Notes: generated by a model not told the origin, from the letters alone. A DNA stretch of 64,000 bases from Armatimonadota bacterium (GCA_036504095.1 DASXVS010000017.1:62001-126000); one strand, 5' to 3'; shown: positions 25,190 through 33,826, numbered from the stretch's first letter. A program made the numbers and translations.

Positions 25190-25331
25190 GGCATTGGGAC
25201 TGTAAGGTCCAGGATTTTTATGTTTGCACGGTGCGTGCGTTCGGCGAAGTGATCGCCGTACTTCTGTCATACACCTGGTCATAGGCTGTGTTGGGCGCTG
25301 AGATGGGCTGCAAACCCGTCCCGCCCGCGAC

Positions 25332-25451
25332 AGACTGAGGAGTCTGCCCTAACCGGCCAACTGAAACTTGACATACCTCGCCGTTGGGGAAAACCAGCGC
25401 AGCGAGATAGATAGCGTCCCGATCGGGACGCACTCGGGCCTTTCGGCCCGC
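25332..25451 (+). promoter_or_regulatory. Structured 5' leader of the RNase E/G mRNA
   Basis: Three local stems lie in the leader: CAGACT-GAGG-AGTCTG (25331-25346), the perfect palindrome GCGTCCCGATCGGGACGC (25413-25430) and CGGGCCTTTCGGCCCG (25435-25450). Long structured leaders allow RNase E to cleave its own mRNA in enterobacteria, so autoregulation is a reasonable inference here. There is no sequence similarity to the E. coli leader that I can claim. Confidence 0.5.
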
Positions 25452-25507
25452 AAGCCAGGAGTTCCAGAAACCGGAACGCGCGCCCCGCGCCTGAAAGAGG
25501 CAAAGGG

Positions 25508-27745
25508 TTGCAGAAAGAAATTTTCGTAAACGTCGACCTGCGCGAGACTCGCGTGGCGGTCGTCGAAAGCGGACAACTGGTTGAACTCCACATCGAGCGC
25601 GAAGAGCGCGTGGTGGGGAGCATTTACAAAGCGAAGGTCAGCAACGTGCTGCCAGGCATGGACGCCGCCTTCGTTGACATCGGTCTCGAGAAAAACGCGT
25701 TCCTTTACGTGGGCGATATTCTCGCAGACGAAGCACTTCCCCCCGTAACCACCGAGGAAAAGTCCAAGGCCCGCTCTTCGCGCCGCCGGACGGATCCGAA
25801 CGCCAAGATTCGCGATCTGGTCAAAACCGGCCAGGAAATCCTGGTGCAGGTCGTCAAGGCCCCCCGCGGAACAAAGGGCGCCCGCGTTTCCACCCGCGTG
25901 TCCATCGCGGGGCGCTACCTCGTATTCATGCCGGATGCCGGCAATATCGGCATCTCCCGCAAAATCGAGGAAGGCAAGGAGCGCGACCGGCTCAAACGGA
26001 TCGGCGAGAAAATCCGCACGGAAGGCGGGATCATTATCCGCACCGAAGCGGAAGGTCGCTCTGAGGCCGACCTGCAGGACGATTACGATTACCTCCTGCG
26101 GACCTGGAAGCAGATTCTGGAGCGCGCCCGCACCGCCCCTCCCGCCAGCATCATCCATCAGGAACTGGGCCTTCTCTTCCGCGTGATCCGCGATATGCTC
26201 AGCTCCGACGTGTATGCGGTGGTCATCGACGATAAGACCGACTACCAGAAAGCCCTGGAACTGGCGCAGGCGATGTCTCCCCGCCTCGCGGAAAAGGTCC
26301 AGCACTACGAGGAGAAGGTCCCCATTTTCGATGCGTTCGGCATTGAGAAAGAAGTCGACCGCCTCCTGAAGCCCAAGATCTGGATGAAGTCGGGCGGATA
26401 CCTGCTGATCGACGAAACGGAGGCGCTCACATCCATCGACGTCAATACCGGCAAATTCGTCGGCAGCACAAGCCTGAATGAGACCATCCTGCGGACCAAC
26501 CTCGAGGCGGTGACCGAGATCGTCCGGCAGCTCAGGTTCCGGGACCTCGGCGGCATGATCGTGCTCGACTTCATCGACATGTCCAGCGCCTCCGACCGCC
26601 AACTGGTGATGCGCGCCATGGATACCGCCCTCAAGGACGACCGGACGCGGACGAAGGTCGCCAGCATTTCGCCGCTGGGCCTCATCGAAATGACGCGCAA
26701 GCGAACCGGGGAGAACCTCACAGAATTCCTGCGCGATAAGTGCCCCTATTGCGAGGGCCGCGCAACGATTCAGGACACCGTAACGACCGCCGTGGGCATC
26801 GACCGGCAGGTGCGGGATCGCTCCGCCAAGGACAATTCCTTCGCCTACCTGGTGGCGATGCACCCGGATGTGGCGGTGGTTTTCGTCGGTGAACACGGCA
26901 GCGCGGTGGATAAGCTGGAAAAGGAGATGGGGAAGGCTATCTATGTGCGGCCTGACCCAACGGCGCACCGCGAGAAGTTCGCCATCGCACCGGCGGACAT
27001 ACCCTCCATGGACCGGCTGATGAAGGGCCTGAAGCCTGGCAAGACGCTGGACCTGGCCATCGAAATGCACGGGACCGGCGACGACGCGCGGCCAATCGCC
27101 TGGTATAACGGCGTCCTCGTGGATGTGCCGAACGGCGCCGCCCACGTCGGGCAGACTCACGCGGTGAAACTCACCCACGTATCCCGCTCCTACATGGTCG
27201 GTGACCTTGTGGGTGTGCCGCCTATCGCGAACCTGCAACTTGCGCCGGAACCCGATATCGAGGAGATTTACACCAAGGCGGCGATCAAGGAAGAGCGCGA
27301 TCTAGTGCCCTCAACCGCTCTGGAGCGCGAGTTCTCCGCCGAGAGCAGGGGCCGTGACCGCTACCGCCGTCACGAAAAGCCGCGCGATGCCGAAAAGCCG
27401 GAAGAAGTGGTGGCTGCGCCTGTGGTCCCCGTTGAGGCCGCACCGGTGGCCGAAGCGCCTGAGACGCAGGCGAAACCGGAACGCGATGGAGGGCGCCGTC
27501 GCCGTCGCCGCCGTGGCCGCCGGGACGACACGGAAATGAGCCCGGAGACCCGGGTCACGGTGGCGCCGTCCAGCGAAGCCATCCACAGCCTCGGGATCAC
27601 CGTTCTTGAGCCGTTCCCGCGGGTATCTATCCCGGTTTTGATGGCCCAGGATGGGGCCACGGAACACACGCTCACCGTTACGGAATCGGCTCCTCGCCCG
27701 CGGAGGCGCTGGCAGTGGCGCAAACGCCGCAAAGGCGGCGAGTAG
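25508..27745 (+). CDS. Ribonuclease E/G family endoribonuclease
   Basis: A 745-residue single-strand-specific endoribonuclease for mRNA decay and rRNA/tRNA processing. It has an S1 domain (about 34-125, with GSIYKAKVSNVLPGMDAAFV), 5' sensor and RNase H-like regions, catalytic aspartates in TSIDVNTGKF (Asp311) and VLDFIDM (Asp354), and the Zn-link CPYC (412-415). All are spaced as in E. coli RNase E (Asp303, Asp346, Cys404/407). Past residue 520 is a tail with a VP/AP-rich stretch and an Arg patch (GRRRRRRRGRRDD, about 658-670) that could bind RNA or partners. The tail is shorter than the E. coli degradosome scaffold. Start TTG 25508 follows GAGGCAAAGGG. L21 and L27 genes follow, as in many genomes. 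Confidence 0.93.
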   Translation: MQKEIFVNVDLRETRVAVVESGQLVELHIEREERVVGSIYKAKVSNVLPGMDAAFVDIGLEKNAFLYVGDILADEALPPVTTEEKSKARSSRRRTDPNAKIRDLVKTGQEILVQVVKAPRGTKGARVSTRVSIAGRYLVFMPDAGNIGISRKIEEGKERDRLKRIGEKIRTEGGIIIRTEAEGRSEADLQDDYDYLLRTWKQILERARTAPPASIIHQELGLLFRVIRDMLSSDVYAVVIDDKTDYQKALELAQAMSPRLAEKVQHYEEKVPIFDAFGIEKEVDRLLKPKIWMKSGGYLLIDETEALTSIDVNTGKFVGSTSLNETILRTNLEAVTEIVRQLRFRDLGGMIVLDFIDMSSASDRQLVMRAMDTALKDDRTRTKVASISPLGLIEMTRKRTGENLTEFLRDKCPYCEGRATIQDTVTTAVGIDRQVRDRSAKDNSFAYLVAMHPDVAVVFVGEHGSAVDKLEKEMGKAIYVRPDPTAHREKFAIAPADIPSMDRLMKGLKPGKTLDLAIEMHGTGDDARPIAWYNGVLVDVPNGAAHVGQTHAVKLTHVSRSYMVGDLVGVPPIANLQLAPEPDIEEIYTKAAIKEERDLVPSTALEREFSAESRGRDRYRRHEKPRDAEKPEEVVAAPVVPVEAAPVAEAPETQAKPERDGGRRRRRRRGRRDDTEMSPETRVTVAPSSEAIHSLGITVLEPFPRVSIPVLMAQDGATEHTLTVTESAPRPRRRWQWRKRRKGGE

Positions 27746-27775
27746 CGCTTCTGACGCGGCGCCGGAGCGCGTCGT

Positions 27776-27805
27776 TTGACGGGCCGCTTTCAGGTGGTTT
27801 ATAAT
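27776..27805 (+). promoter_or_regulatory. Sigma-70-type promoter for the L21-L27 genes
   Basis: TTGACG (27776-27781), an 18-base spacer and consensus TATAAT (27800-27805), about 67 bases before the rplU ATG. One of the best promoter matches in the window. Confidence 0.8.
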
Positions 27806-27872
27806 AGAGGGCGCTTTGTGCCCCAATTTTCGGCGTGCCGACGAGCCGCCGGTGGAAGAGAGAACAGCGATC

Positions 27873-28181
27873 ATGTACGCAGTGGTCAAGACCGGCGGCA
27901 AGCAGTATTCTGTCAAAGTCGGAGACACATTGAAGGTTGAGAAACTCGACGGCGGAGTGGGTGATACGTTAACACTCGGCGAGGTCCTCTATGTGGGTGG
28001 TGATTCGCCGAAGACCGGTTCGCCGGTTGTGGATGGCGCCAGCGTGAAGGCCGAAGTCGTCGCGCACGGTAAGGGCGAACACATCCGCGGTTTCGTGTAC
28101 AAGGCGAAGAAGCGGTTCAGCCGCACCTTCGGGCATCGCCAGATGTACACACAGATAAAGATTACGGATATTACAGCGTAG
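27873..28181 (+). CDS. rplU: 50S ribosomal protein L21
   Basis: A 102-residue L21 that binds domain I of 23S rRNA. Canonical features are [20 protein letters not shown] at the N terminus, a basic C-terminal segment [20 protein letters not shown], and ITDITA at the end. The ATG at 27873 is preceded by GGAAGAGAGAA. Promoter at 27776-27805. It is followed by L27 after a 99-bp gap filled by a word-repeat hairpin, in the usual rplU-rpmA-obg order. Confidence 0.97.
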   Translation: MYAVVKTGGKQYSVKVGDTLKVEKLDGGVGDTLTLGEVLYVGGDSPKTGSPVVDGASVKAEVVAHGKGEHIRGFVYKAKKRFSRTFGHRQMYTQIKITDITA

Positions 28182-28205
28182 CGACGAGTCTCTCTTCTTC
28201 CGCGG

Positions 28206-28275
28206 TCCGGGTTCCGAGTTACGGGACCCGAAACCCGGAACAAGGAACTCGGAACCAGGAACTCGGAACGAGGAA
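28206..28275 (+). repeat. GTTCCGAG/GGAACTCGG word-repeat hairpin between rplU and rpmA
   Basis: An inverted array: GGTTCCGAGTTACGG on the left, then CCGGAACAAGGAACTCGG, ACCAGGAACTCGGAAC and GAGGAACAG on the right. The arms pair through GGTTCCGAGTT with AACTCGGAACC. The final unit provides AGGA six bases before the rpmA ATG, so the repeat doubles as the Shine-Dalgarno. Same family as 29980-30078, 39632-39760 and 53831-53900. Confidence 0.7.
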
Positions 28276-28280
28276 CAGAT

Positions 28281-28583
28281 ATGGCACACAAAAAGGGCGT
28301 AGGCTCATCGCGGAACCTTCGCGACAGCAACCCGCAGATGCTGGGTGTTAAATTGTACGGCGGCCAGTTGGCCAAAGCCGGCTCGATCATCGTCCGCCAG
28401 CGCGGCACCAAATTCGCGCCCGGCACCGGTGTGGGCAAGGGCAAGGACGATACGTTGTTCGCTCTCAAGGCGGGCTACGTGACCTTTTATGGCCATCAGA
28501 AGGGCCGCCGCAAGGTGAGCATCTCCGATGTGAACCCGAACACGCCTCGCCAGGAAGAGCCGGCCGTCGAAGCCGCCGCCTGA
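28281..28583 (+). CDS. rpmA: 50S ribosomal protein L27
   Basis: A 100-residue L27 near the peptidyl-transferase centre. It starts [20 protein letters not shown] and contains [20 protein letters not shown] and [20 protein letters not shown]. The second glycine of the usual KKGGGS is a valine (KKGVGS). There is no cleavable Firmicute-type N-terminal extension. The C terminus carries a short acidic/Ala tail (EEPAVEAAA). The ribosome binding site is AGGA from the upstream repeat. Followed by a strong terminator at 28606-28629. Confidence 0.97.
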   Translation: MAHKKGVGSSRNLRDSNPQMLGVKLYGGQLAKAGSIIVRQRGTKFAPGTGVGKGKDDTLFALKAGYVTFYGHQKGRRKVSISDVNPNTPRQEEPAVEAAA

Positions 28584-28605
28584 GCGTACTGAAATAGCGG
28601 AATGC

Positions 28606-28629
28606 GGGGGCACGGCTTGCCGTGCCCCC
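28606..28629 (+). terminator. Terminator after rpmA
   Basis: Near-perfect stem GGGGGCACGG-CTTG-CCGTGCCCCC followed by TTCATTT, 23 bases after the L27 stop. Confidence 0.8.
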
Positions 28630-28703
28630 TTCATTTGGGGGATGGGGTTTGGGGGTTGGGGTTAGGGTTCGGACCCGAAATCCTCCCCGAGACCCTTCGT
28701 AAC

Positions 28704-29978
28704 ATGGTCTTTCTGGACGAAGTCAATATACACGTGAAATCGGGCCGCGGCGGAGACGGCTCCGCGTCGTTTCGGCGCGAGAAATACGTGCCGCGCGGCG
28801 GGCCCGATGGCGGCGACGGCGGCCGAGGCGGAAGCGTCATCCTCGAAGCGGATGAGAGCATCAACACGCTGGTTGAATTCCGCTCCCGCCGCTCGTACAA
28901 GGCGCCCTCGGGAACGCAGGGCCTTGGCGTCCAGAAGTCCGGCAAAAACGGCGGGGATGTTGTACTCAAGGTGCCGGTCGGAACCCTCGTTTTCGAAGAG
29001 GGGCACGATGCGCCTATTTTCGATCTCGTTCTCCACGGGCAGCGCGCCGTCGTGGCGAAAGGTGGCCGCGGCGGACGGGGCAACATGCATTTCACCAGTC
29101 CCACCCGTCAGGCGCCGGCGTTCGCGGAGATGGGTGAGCCGGGCGAAGAGCGTGGCCTGCGCCTCGAATTGAAGCTGCTGGCAGACGTTGGCCTGCTGGG
29201 CTTTCCCAACGTGGGCAAGTCCACGTTGATCAGCCAGATCTCGGCGGCGCGGCCCAAAATCGGCGATTACCCGTTCACAACGCTGATCCCAAACCTGGGC
29301 GTGGTGAAGGTAGAGGAAGACAGTTTCGTTGTGGCGGATATCCCGGGCATCATCGAGGGCGCCAGCGAAGGGGCGGGACTGGGACATCAGTTCCTTCGAC
29401 ACGTGGAACGCACACGCCTGCTGGTCCACATCCTGGACGTCAGCGGAGGCACCGGCCGGGATCCCGCCGTCGATTACGTTTCTTTGAACAACGAACTGGC
29501 CGCCTACAGCGAACGCCTCGCTGGGCTTCCCCAGATCGTGGTTCTCAATAAAATGGACGTCACCGGCGCCAGGGAGATTGCGGACGCGGTCCGCCCGACG
29601 CTCCCCGAGGATGCCGTTGTGTTCGAGATGTCCGCGGCCACCGGGAAGGGAGTGCGCGATGTGGTGTACCACCTTGCGCAGCGCCTCCGCGAGATTCCCA
29701 AGCCGCTGGTCTCGCCGGACGCTGTAGACACGGTGCTGATCTCCGCACCGGAACGCGAAACGTGGGAAGTCATCCGCGAGGACGACGGCACGTGGGTGGT
29801 GAGCGGCACGCCGGTGGAGAAACTGGTGGCCATGACGGACCTGGGCCGTGAGGAAGCCGTTCGGAAACTGCACCGCCAATTGAAATCGCGCGGCGTGCTG
29901 GACAAACTGGCCGAGATGGGCGCGGAAGACGGAGACAGCGTTCGGATCGGCGACGTCGAGTTCGACTACGTGAATTAG
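28704..29978 (+). CDS. obg: GTPase Obg/CgtA
   Basis: A 424-residue Obg GTPase, essential for 50S assembly and stress control. The N-terminal glycine-rich Obg fold (1-158) has FLDEVNIHVKSGRGGDGSAS and GGKGGRGN-like AKGGRGGRGNMHF. The G domain (about 159-330) has P-loop GFPNVGKST, switch TTLIPNLG, DIPGIIEGASEG and NKMD. The C-terminal OCT domain (about 345-424) is the Obg-specific module. The ATG at 28704 gives the expected N terminus; the region upstream in frame is repeat-like and not coding. It heads the obg-nadD-LCP-rsfS cluster. Confidence 0.96.
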   Translation: MVFLDEVNIHVKSGRGGDGSASFRREKYVPRGGPDGGDGGRGGSVILEADESINTLVEFRSRRSYKAPSGTQGLGVQKSGKNGGDVVLKVPVGTLVFEEGHDAPIFDLVLHGQRAVVAKGGRGGRGNMHFTSPTRQAPAFAEMGEPGEERGLRLELKLLADVGLLGFPNVGKSTLISQISAARPKIGDYPFTTLIPNLGVVKVEEDSFVVADIPGIIEGASEGAGLGHQFLRHVERTRLLVHILDVSGGTGRDPAVDYVSLNNELAAYSERLAGLPQIVVLNKMDVTGAREIADAVRPTLPEDAVVFEMSAATGKGVRDVVYHLAQRLREIPKPLVSPDAVDTVLISAPERETWEVIREDDGTWVVSGTPVEKLVAMTDLGREEAVRKLHRQLKSRGVLDKLAEMGAEDGDSVRIGDVEFDYVN

Positions 29979-29979
29979 G

Positions 29980-30078
29980 GTTCCTAGTTCCTAGTTCCGA
30001 GTTCCGAGCTCGAAACCAGGAACTAGGAACCCGGAACTCGGAACCCGAAACCCGAAACCCGGAACTCGGAACTCGCAC
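29980..30078 (+). repeat. GTTCCGAG/GGAACTCGG word-repeat array between obg and nadD
   Basis: Starts two bases after the obg stop. The left half repeats AGTTCCTAGTTCCGAGTTCC; the right half has GGAACTAGGAACCCGGAACT, AACCCGAAACCCG and GGAACTCGGAACTCG. The halves are mutually complementary, so a long imperfect hairpin can form between two co-oriented genes. Confidence 0.7.
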
Positions 30079-30090
30079 CATAATGACGCT

Positions 30091-30684
30091 ATGAGACTGG
30101 GTGTTTTTGGCGGCACATTCGATCCGATACACTACGGCCATCTCCGCATCGCGGAGGCGGCGCGGGAGGCGCTCAGCCTTGACAGCGTGATGTTCGTTCC
30201 GGTGGGAGTTCCGGTACACAGGCAGGTTGCCCCGCACGGCTCGGCCGAAGCGCGCTACCAGATGTGTCGCCTCGCCACCGAGGACAATCCGGCCTTTGAA
30301 GTGAGTCGAATCGAAACGGATGCGCAGTCGCCTTGCTTTACCGTGGACACGCTTGCCCGGTTGCGCATGGAACGCCCGGACGCGGAAATACGTCTCATCA
30401 TCGGCGCCGATGAAGCCGCCATCTACCCAACTTGGCGCGAGCCGCGCACCATCGTGAAGCAGGCCCGACTGGCCGTTGCGATGAGGCCGGGCATCGATGC
30501 CGCGGAATTGCAGGCCGCGCTGCCGCGCTGGGTCATCGATGCGATGGACGTTCTGCCGCCGATCTTTATAGGTATCAGTTCCACCGACATCCGGGCCCGT
30601 CTGACAGCCGGAAAATCGGTGCGTTATCTCCTGCCTGCCCCAGTGGAAATGTACATTGAGAAGAACCGACTCTACCGCCCTTAA
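30091..30684 (+). CDS. nadD: Nicotinate-nucleotide adenylyltransferase
   Basis: A 197-residue NadD that adenylates nicotinate mononucleotide in NAD synthesis. It shows the nucleotidyltransferase motif GVFGGTFDPIHYGHL (residues 4-18, HxGH as HYGH), the central RLIIGADEAA with TWREP, and the C-terminal GISSTDIRARLTAGKSVRYL (ISSTxIR motif). It ends with the expected YIEKNRLY. The end overlaps the longest reading of the LCP gene. A typical obg-nadD neighbourhood. Confidence 0.95.
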   Translation: MRLGVFGGTFDPIHYGHLRIAEAAREALSLDSVMFVPVGVPVHRQVAPHGSAEARYQMCRLATEDNPAFEVSRIETDAQSPCFTVDTLARLRMERPDAEIRLIIGADEAAIYPTWREPRTIVKQARLAVAMRPGIDAAELQAALPRWVIDAMDVLPPIFIGISSTDIRARLTAGKSVRYLLPAPVEMYIEKNRLYRP

Positions 30685-31636
30685 GACGCGGCGCCGTGGC
30701 CGCGTGCCGATGTGGATCAAGTACCCTTTGCTGGGTGCGCTGCTTGCGCTCCTCTGGCTCGGGGGCGCGCCCGCGTTGCGGGTGCTCACACACGGGAGGC
30801 TATTCGGATTTCAGGTCACGCGTCCGCCTCTGGGTGGAAGAACAGAGTTCAACGTGCTGATTCTGGGCCTGGATCAGCCGGACAAGCTGAACCCGAAACT
30901 GGGCCGTCGAACGGATTCCATGCTTCTCGCGCACGTTGATCTGCCCACCAGGATGGTTACTGGCTTCAGCATCCCCCGCGACACGCGGGTTCGGTTCCCG
31001 GAAGCCAAGCGCTGGATCAAGGTAAACGCGGCCTATTCGGAAGGTGGATATCAGGCATCGATGGACATCGTCCGGGCCATCACGGGGGTTCGGCCGGACT
31101 ACTACGTGGTGGTCGATACGTCATCCACAAGGAATCTGGTTGACCTGGTTGGCGGCGTGGACGTCACGGTGGATCACAAGATGGACTACGACGACAATTG
31201 GCAGGATCTGCACATCCACCTCGATCCAGGAGAGCAGCGCCTGGACGGGGCGCACGCGATCCAATTCCTGCGGTTCCGGCATGACCGCACAGGCGACATC
31301 GCGAGAATGCACCGGCAGCAGCAATTCGTTTCCGCGCTGGCGAAGCAGATCTCCGCTCCGGGGAACCTGCCCAAGCTGCCGTGGATTGCGAAGGAGTTGC
31401 GCAAGCAGGTTCAGACGGATATGGAAGACACCGACCTGCTGTTTCTGGCGAGGGAGCTTCGCGGAGTGCAGTCGTCGCACCTGATGTTTGATACACTGGA
31501 AGGTGAAAGCCGGACGATCGGCGGGGCGGATTATTTCCTGCCGTACGGCTATAAGATGAAGCAGACGATTTTGAAGTCATTTCCCGGCACCCTTGTGCCG
31601 GACGATAATACGGTTGATATCGTGGACGGATCGTGA
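30656..31636 (+). CDS. LytR-CpsA-Psr (LCP) family wall/glycopolymer transferase
   Basis: Up to 326 residues. It has a short basic cytoplasmic N terminus, one membrane helix (PLLGALLALLWLGGAPALRV, about 25-44) and an extracytoplasmic LCP domain: FNVLILGLDQ, GRRTDSMLLAHVD, SIPRDTRVRFPE (conserved PRDT), INAAYSEGG-like VNAAYSEGGYQASMD, DLVGGVDVTVDHKMDYDDNW, and the Arg-rich FLRFRHDRTGDIARMHRQQ. LCP enzymes attach polymers such as teichoic acid or capsule to peptidoglycan via polyprenyl-phosphate substrates. The start is uncertain: TTG 30656 overlaps nadD by 29 bases, while GTG 30704 or ATG 30710 also precede the helix. It lies between nadD and rsfS, a frequent arrangement. Confidence 0.9.
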   Translation: MRRTDSTALKTRRRGRVPMWIKYPLLGALLALLWLGGAPALRVLTHGRLFGFQVTRPPLGGRTEFNVLILGLDQPDKLNPKLGRRTDSMLLAHVDLPTRMVTGFSIPRDTRVRFPEAKRWIKVNAAYSEGGYQASMDIVRAITGVRPDYYVVVDTSSTRNLVDLVGGVDVTVDHKMDYDDNWQDLHIHLDPGEQRLDGAHAIQFLRFRHDRTGDIARMHRQQQFVSALAKQISAPGNLPKLPWIAKELRKQVQTDMEDTDLLFLARELRGVQSSHLMFDTLEGESRTIGGADYFLPYGYKMKQTILKSFPGTLVPDDNTVDIVDGS

Positions 31637-31685
31637 ACGCCGCAGGCCGAACGAGGGATCGGCGCGGGCAAGAGAACAGGAAAAT

Positions 31686-32036
31686 ATGACCAAATCGGAA
31701 CAGACCGAGCGGAAAGTGGCCGTGATGAAGGCCGCAATGGAAGACAGGAAGGCCCTCGACGTGGTGGTGGTTGACTTGCGGGGGAAGACGCTGATGGCGG
31801 ATTACTTCGTTATTTGCACAGCCACCTCGCGTCCACAGATCAACGCCGTGATCGACAGCGTGCGCGAGAAATTCCGCGAATCCGACCTCCGCAAACCCGG
31901 AGTTGAAGGCCAGGACCAGTCCAAGTGGGTGCTTCTGGACTCGGGGGACGTGGTAGGGCACGTATTTGCGCCGGACGAGCGCGCGTTCTACAACCTTGAA
32001 GCCTTCTGGCAGAACGCGAAGCTGCTCGGCACATGA
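31686..32036 (+). CDS. rsfS: Ribosome silencing factor RsfS
   Basis: A 116-residue RsfS (Iojap/DUF143) that binds L14 and blocks subunit joining. Blocks are DRKALDVVVVDLRGKTLMAD, YFVICTATSRPQINAVID, and WVLLDSGDVVGHVF followed by RAFYNLEAFW. The ATG at 31686 follows ACAGGAAA. Its TGA overlaps the ATG of the next gene (32033), so that unknown protein is probably co-expressed. It completes the obg-nadD-LCP-rsfS cluster. Confidence 0.95.
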   Translation: MTKSEQTERKVAVMKAAMEDRKALDVVVVDLRGKTLMADYFVICTATSRPQINAVIDSVREKFRESDLRKPGVEGQDQSKWVLLDSGDVVGHVFAPDERAFYNLEAFWQNAKLLGT

Positions 32037-32734
32037 GATCGACATCGGACACACGGCGCCCGGCGCGATTTGCCCCCGTTCTGATCGCCCTTTCGCTGAT
32101 TGCGGGTGCCTGCGGAGCGGCGGCCGCCGCCAATACGGACGTGGTCAGCGTGGCCGCGCTGCCGTACGGTGGCGGCACATACCGCGTTTCGGTCCTGTTT
32201 CCAACACTGCTGCGGGACGGGAGCGGCAAAGCGGCCGTCGAGGACCTGTGGCGACGCTCCGGATGGGAACCGGGGGCGGTCAAATGGATTCAGATTCCGG
32301 CGGTGAAACTGTTTCCGGCCGAAACCTCCGTCGAATTCAGCGTGAACACGCTGTACCCGCGCGGCGAGTTCCCGATCGAAGCGTTGGCGATGGCGTTCAA
32401 GCAATGGGGCGGCGTGTACGTTACCGTTGCGCACGACGGCCGGTTCCGCTACACCGGGGAGCCGCACTATGAGAACGCCGATGCCACGATGGACGTCTCG
32501 TCCCATTCGAACGCGTTGAACGTCTTCGTGCGCATCAAGAATCCCGGGATCCAGAGCCTGAAGTTTGCCACTATGAGCGCTCCGCCAACGCCGGCTGCCC
32601 CCGGTACGGCGCCCGCCCGGCGGCCGGCGCGGCGCGTTCCGGCCTGGATCGTTATGCTCATCGCCCTGCCGCTGGCGGGCCTCTCCGGCGTGTTCGTCTA
32701 TCTCTATCTGGACGCGAAGCGGAACAAAGCCTAG
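32033..32734 (+). CDS. Exported single-helix-anchored protein of unknown function
   Basis: A 233-residue protein that I do not recognise. It has a signal peptide (APVLIALSLIAGACGAAAAA), a mostly beta-strand extracytoplasmic domain of about 130 residues (TYRVSVLFPTLLRD, WIQIPAVKLFPAETSVEFSV), a Pro/Ala linker (TPAAPGTAPARRPARR), a membrane helix (WIVMLIALPLAGLSGVFVYL) and a short basic tail. The C-terminal anchor with a periplasmic globule resembles envelope-tethered accessory proteins. It overlaps rsfS by ATGA and ends opposite a convergent gene. Confidence 0.6.
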   Translation: MRSTSDTRRPARFAPVLIALSLIAGACGAAAAANTDVVSVAALPYGGGTYRVSVLFPTLLRDGSGKAAVEDLWRRSGWEPGAVKWIQIPAVKLFPAETSVEFSVNTLYPRGEFPIEALAMAFKQWGGVYVTVAHDGRFRYTGEPHYENADATMDVSSHSNALNVFVRIKNPGIQSLKFATMSAPPTPAAPGTAPARRPARRVPAWIVMLIALPLAGLSGVFVYLYLDAKRNKA

Positions 32735-32742
32735 CGCGGCAA

Positions 32743-32819
32743 CCAATGGACGAGTCAATGAATCAACATTCGAAGCGCTTCATTGCACCCGTTGACTCAT
32801 TCACCCATTGACTCGGTGG
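32743..32819. terminator. Bidirectional repeat-built hairpin between convergent genes
   Basis: The left arm CAATGGACGAGTCAATGAAT and right arm GACTCATTCACCCATTG pair with one offset, around a perfect inner GAAGCGCTTC. It fills the gap between the stops at 32734 and 32836. The words GTTGACTCATT and CATTGACTC repeat within it. Confidence 0.6.
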
Positions 32820-32835
32820 ATCACAATCGGTTGCA

Positions 32836-33750
32836 TCACGCGTCCGGCGTGCCCTGCAATCCGCGCAGGTGGCGGTAAATGACGACATCGCCGGCAATCG
32901 CCATTGGCGCAGTGAGAATGATGCCGAAGCAACAGAGAACCACCCCGCTCAGGCCAATCAGCATCAGGAGCACGCGCGTTGCCAGCAAAGCGGCATAGTG
33001 CCCGCGCGTCGCTTCGAGGCTCGCATTGACGGCCTCCACAACCCCACAGCCCCGGTCGATGACTTCCATCATCACGAGGCTGACCGGAATCATGATGAGT
33101 GCGATCAAGAGTACGACCACCGCAAGCCTCGGCCATTCCATCGCCCACCAGCCGGACATCGCCGTGTAGCTCGGTTCACCGCTGTGCGTTGTTGGTGGAA
33201 GTGGTACTGAGGCATAGACCATAATCCACGGAATCCCAACCAGCAGAGTCGCGGTCATCAGCGGGCCGGCGTGACGAAAGCCCTGAAACATATGGCGAAA
33301 CTGGGCGGCGCGTCCGCTCGCGGCCCTCGCGCAAACGTACCATGGTCCTGTCGCCAAAGGAGCCAGGAGAATGGTGGCGAACCCATCGACCAATAGAGTG
33401 GGGCGGCTCAGCGATCCCCAGCCAAGGTGTCCCACAACTTGGCCGACTATGTACTGCGCCAGGTTGGCTAACAACATGGTCACAATCAGCAAGCCTGAGT
33501 TGGCGCTGTACACTCTCCAGGCCTCGGAAACGATGTCGAAGGGCTTGATGCGGCCCGTGGGCCGGATGATGTCCGCGTGGGCGAATTGCGCATTATGAGG
33601 TGCAAGGGGAACAAGCGTAGCCGATGCGTCCGGACCGTTTGGCGAAATAACCTTGGCGCCGCAGAATCGGCAGGATCCTTCGACGTTGTACGCATCTTCG
33701 GTAGCTTCCAGATCTCGACCACACGCCGGACAGCGAAAGACAATGGACAT
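32836..33750 (-). CDS. Zinc-ribbon membrane protein, paralogue 1
   Basis: A 304-residue protein. It opens with a zinc ribbon FRCPACGRDLEATEDAYNVE then SCRFCGA (two CxxC pairs, residues about 7-35), a short linker, then about five or six membrane helices (SGLLIVTMLLANLAQYIVG, LAVVVLLIALIMIPVSLVM, LLMLIGLSGVVLCCFGIIL). It ends VIYRHLRGLQGTPDA. The start at ATG 33750 places the ribbon at the N terminus. The membrane part resembles bacterial DUF4013/DUF975-like helical proteins, but I cannot name the family with certainty. It is a tandem paralogue of 33827-34741, to which it is equal in length. Confidence 0.7.
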   Translation of the reverse strand: MSIVFRCPACGRDLEATEDAYNVEGSCRFCGAKVISPNGPDASATLVPLAPHNAQFAHADIIRPTGRIKPFDIVSEAWRVYSANSGLLIVTMLLANLAQYIVGQVVGHLGWGSLSRPTLLVDGFATILLAPLATGPWYVCARAASGRAAQFRHMFQGFRHAGPLMTATLLVGIPWIMVYASVPLPPTTHSGEPSYTAMSGWWAMEWPRLAVVVLLIALIMIPVSLVMMEVIDRGCGVVEAVNASLEATRGHYAALLATRVLLMLIGLSGVVLCCFGIILTAPMAIAGDVVIYRHLRGLQGTPDA

Positions 33751-33826
33751 AGGGCACCTCGGCAATGGAATTGGCTCGGTCGTTACTGATACCCTATGTT
33801 GTTTGCGGCAGGTGCGGCAAACAGGC

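Noticed and set aside
24882-25205. 107-codon frame upstream of the RNase E/G promoter
   Set aside because: No Shine-Dalgarno, no recognisable residues and odd composition.
25368-25396. Second TTGACA upstream of the RNase E/G gene
   Set aside because: No -10 hexamer at 16-19 bases.
25349-27238. A 1.9-kb open frame opposite the RNase E/G gene
   Set aside because: Shadow frame; the sense strand carries S1, catalytic Asp and Zn-link motifs.
28602-28703. In-frame upstream extension of obg
   Set aside because: It runs through the rpmA terminator and a G-rich repeat; the Obg family N terminus begins at the ATG at 28704.
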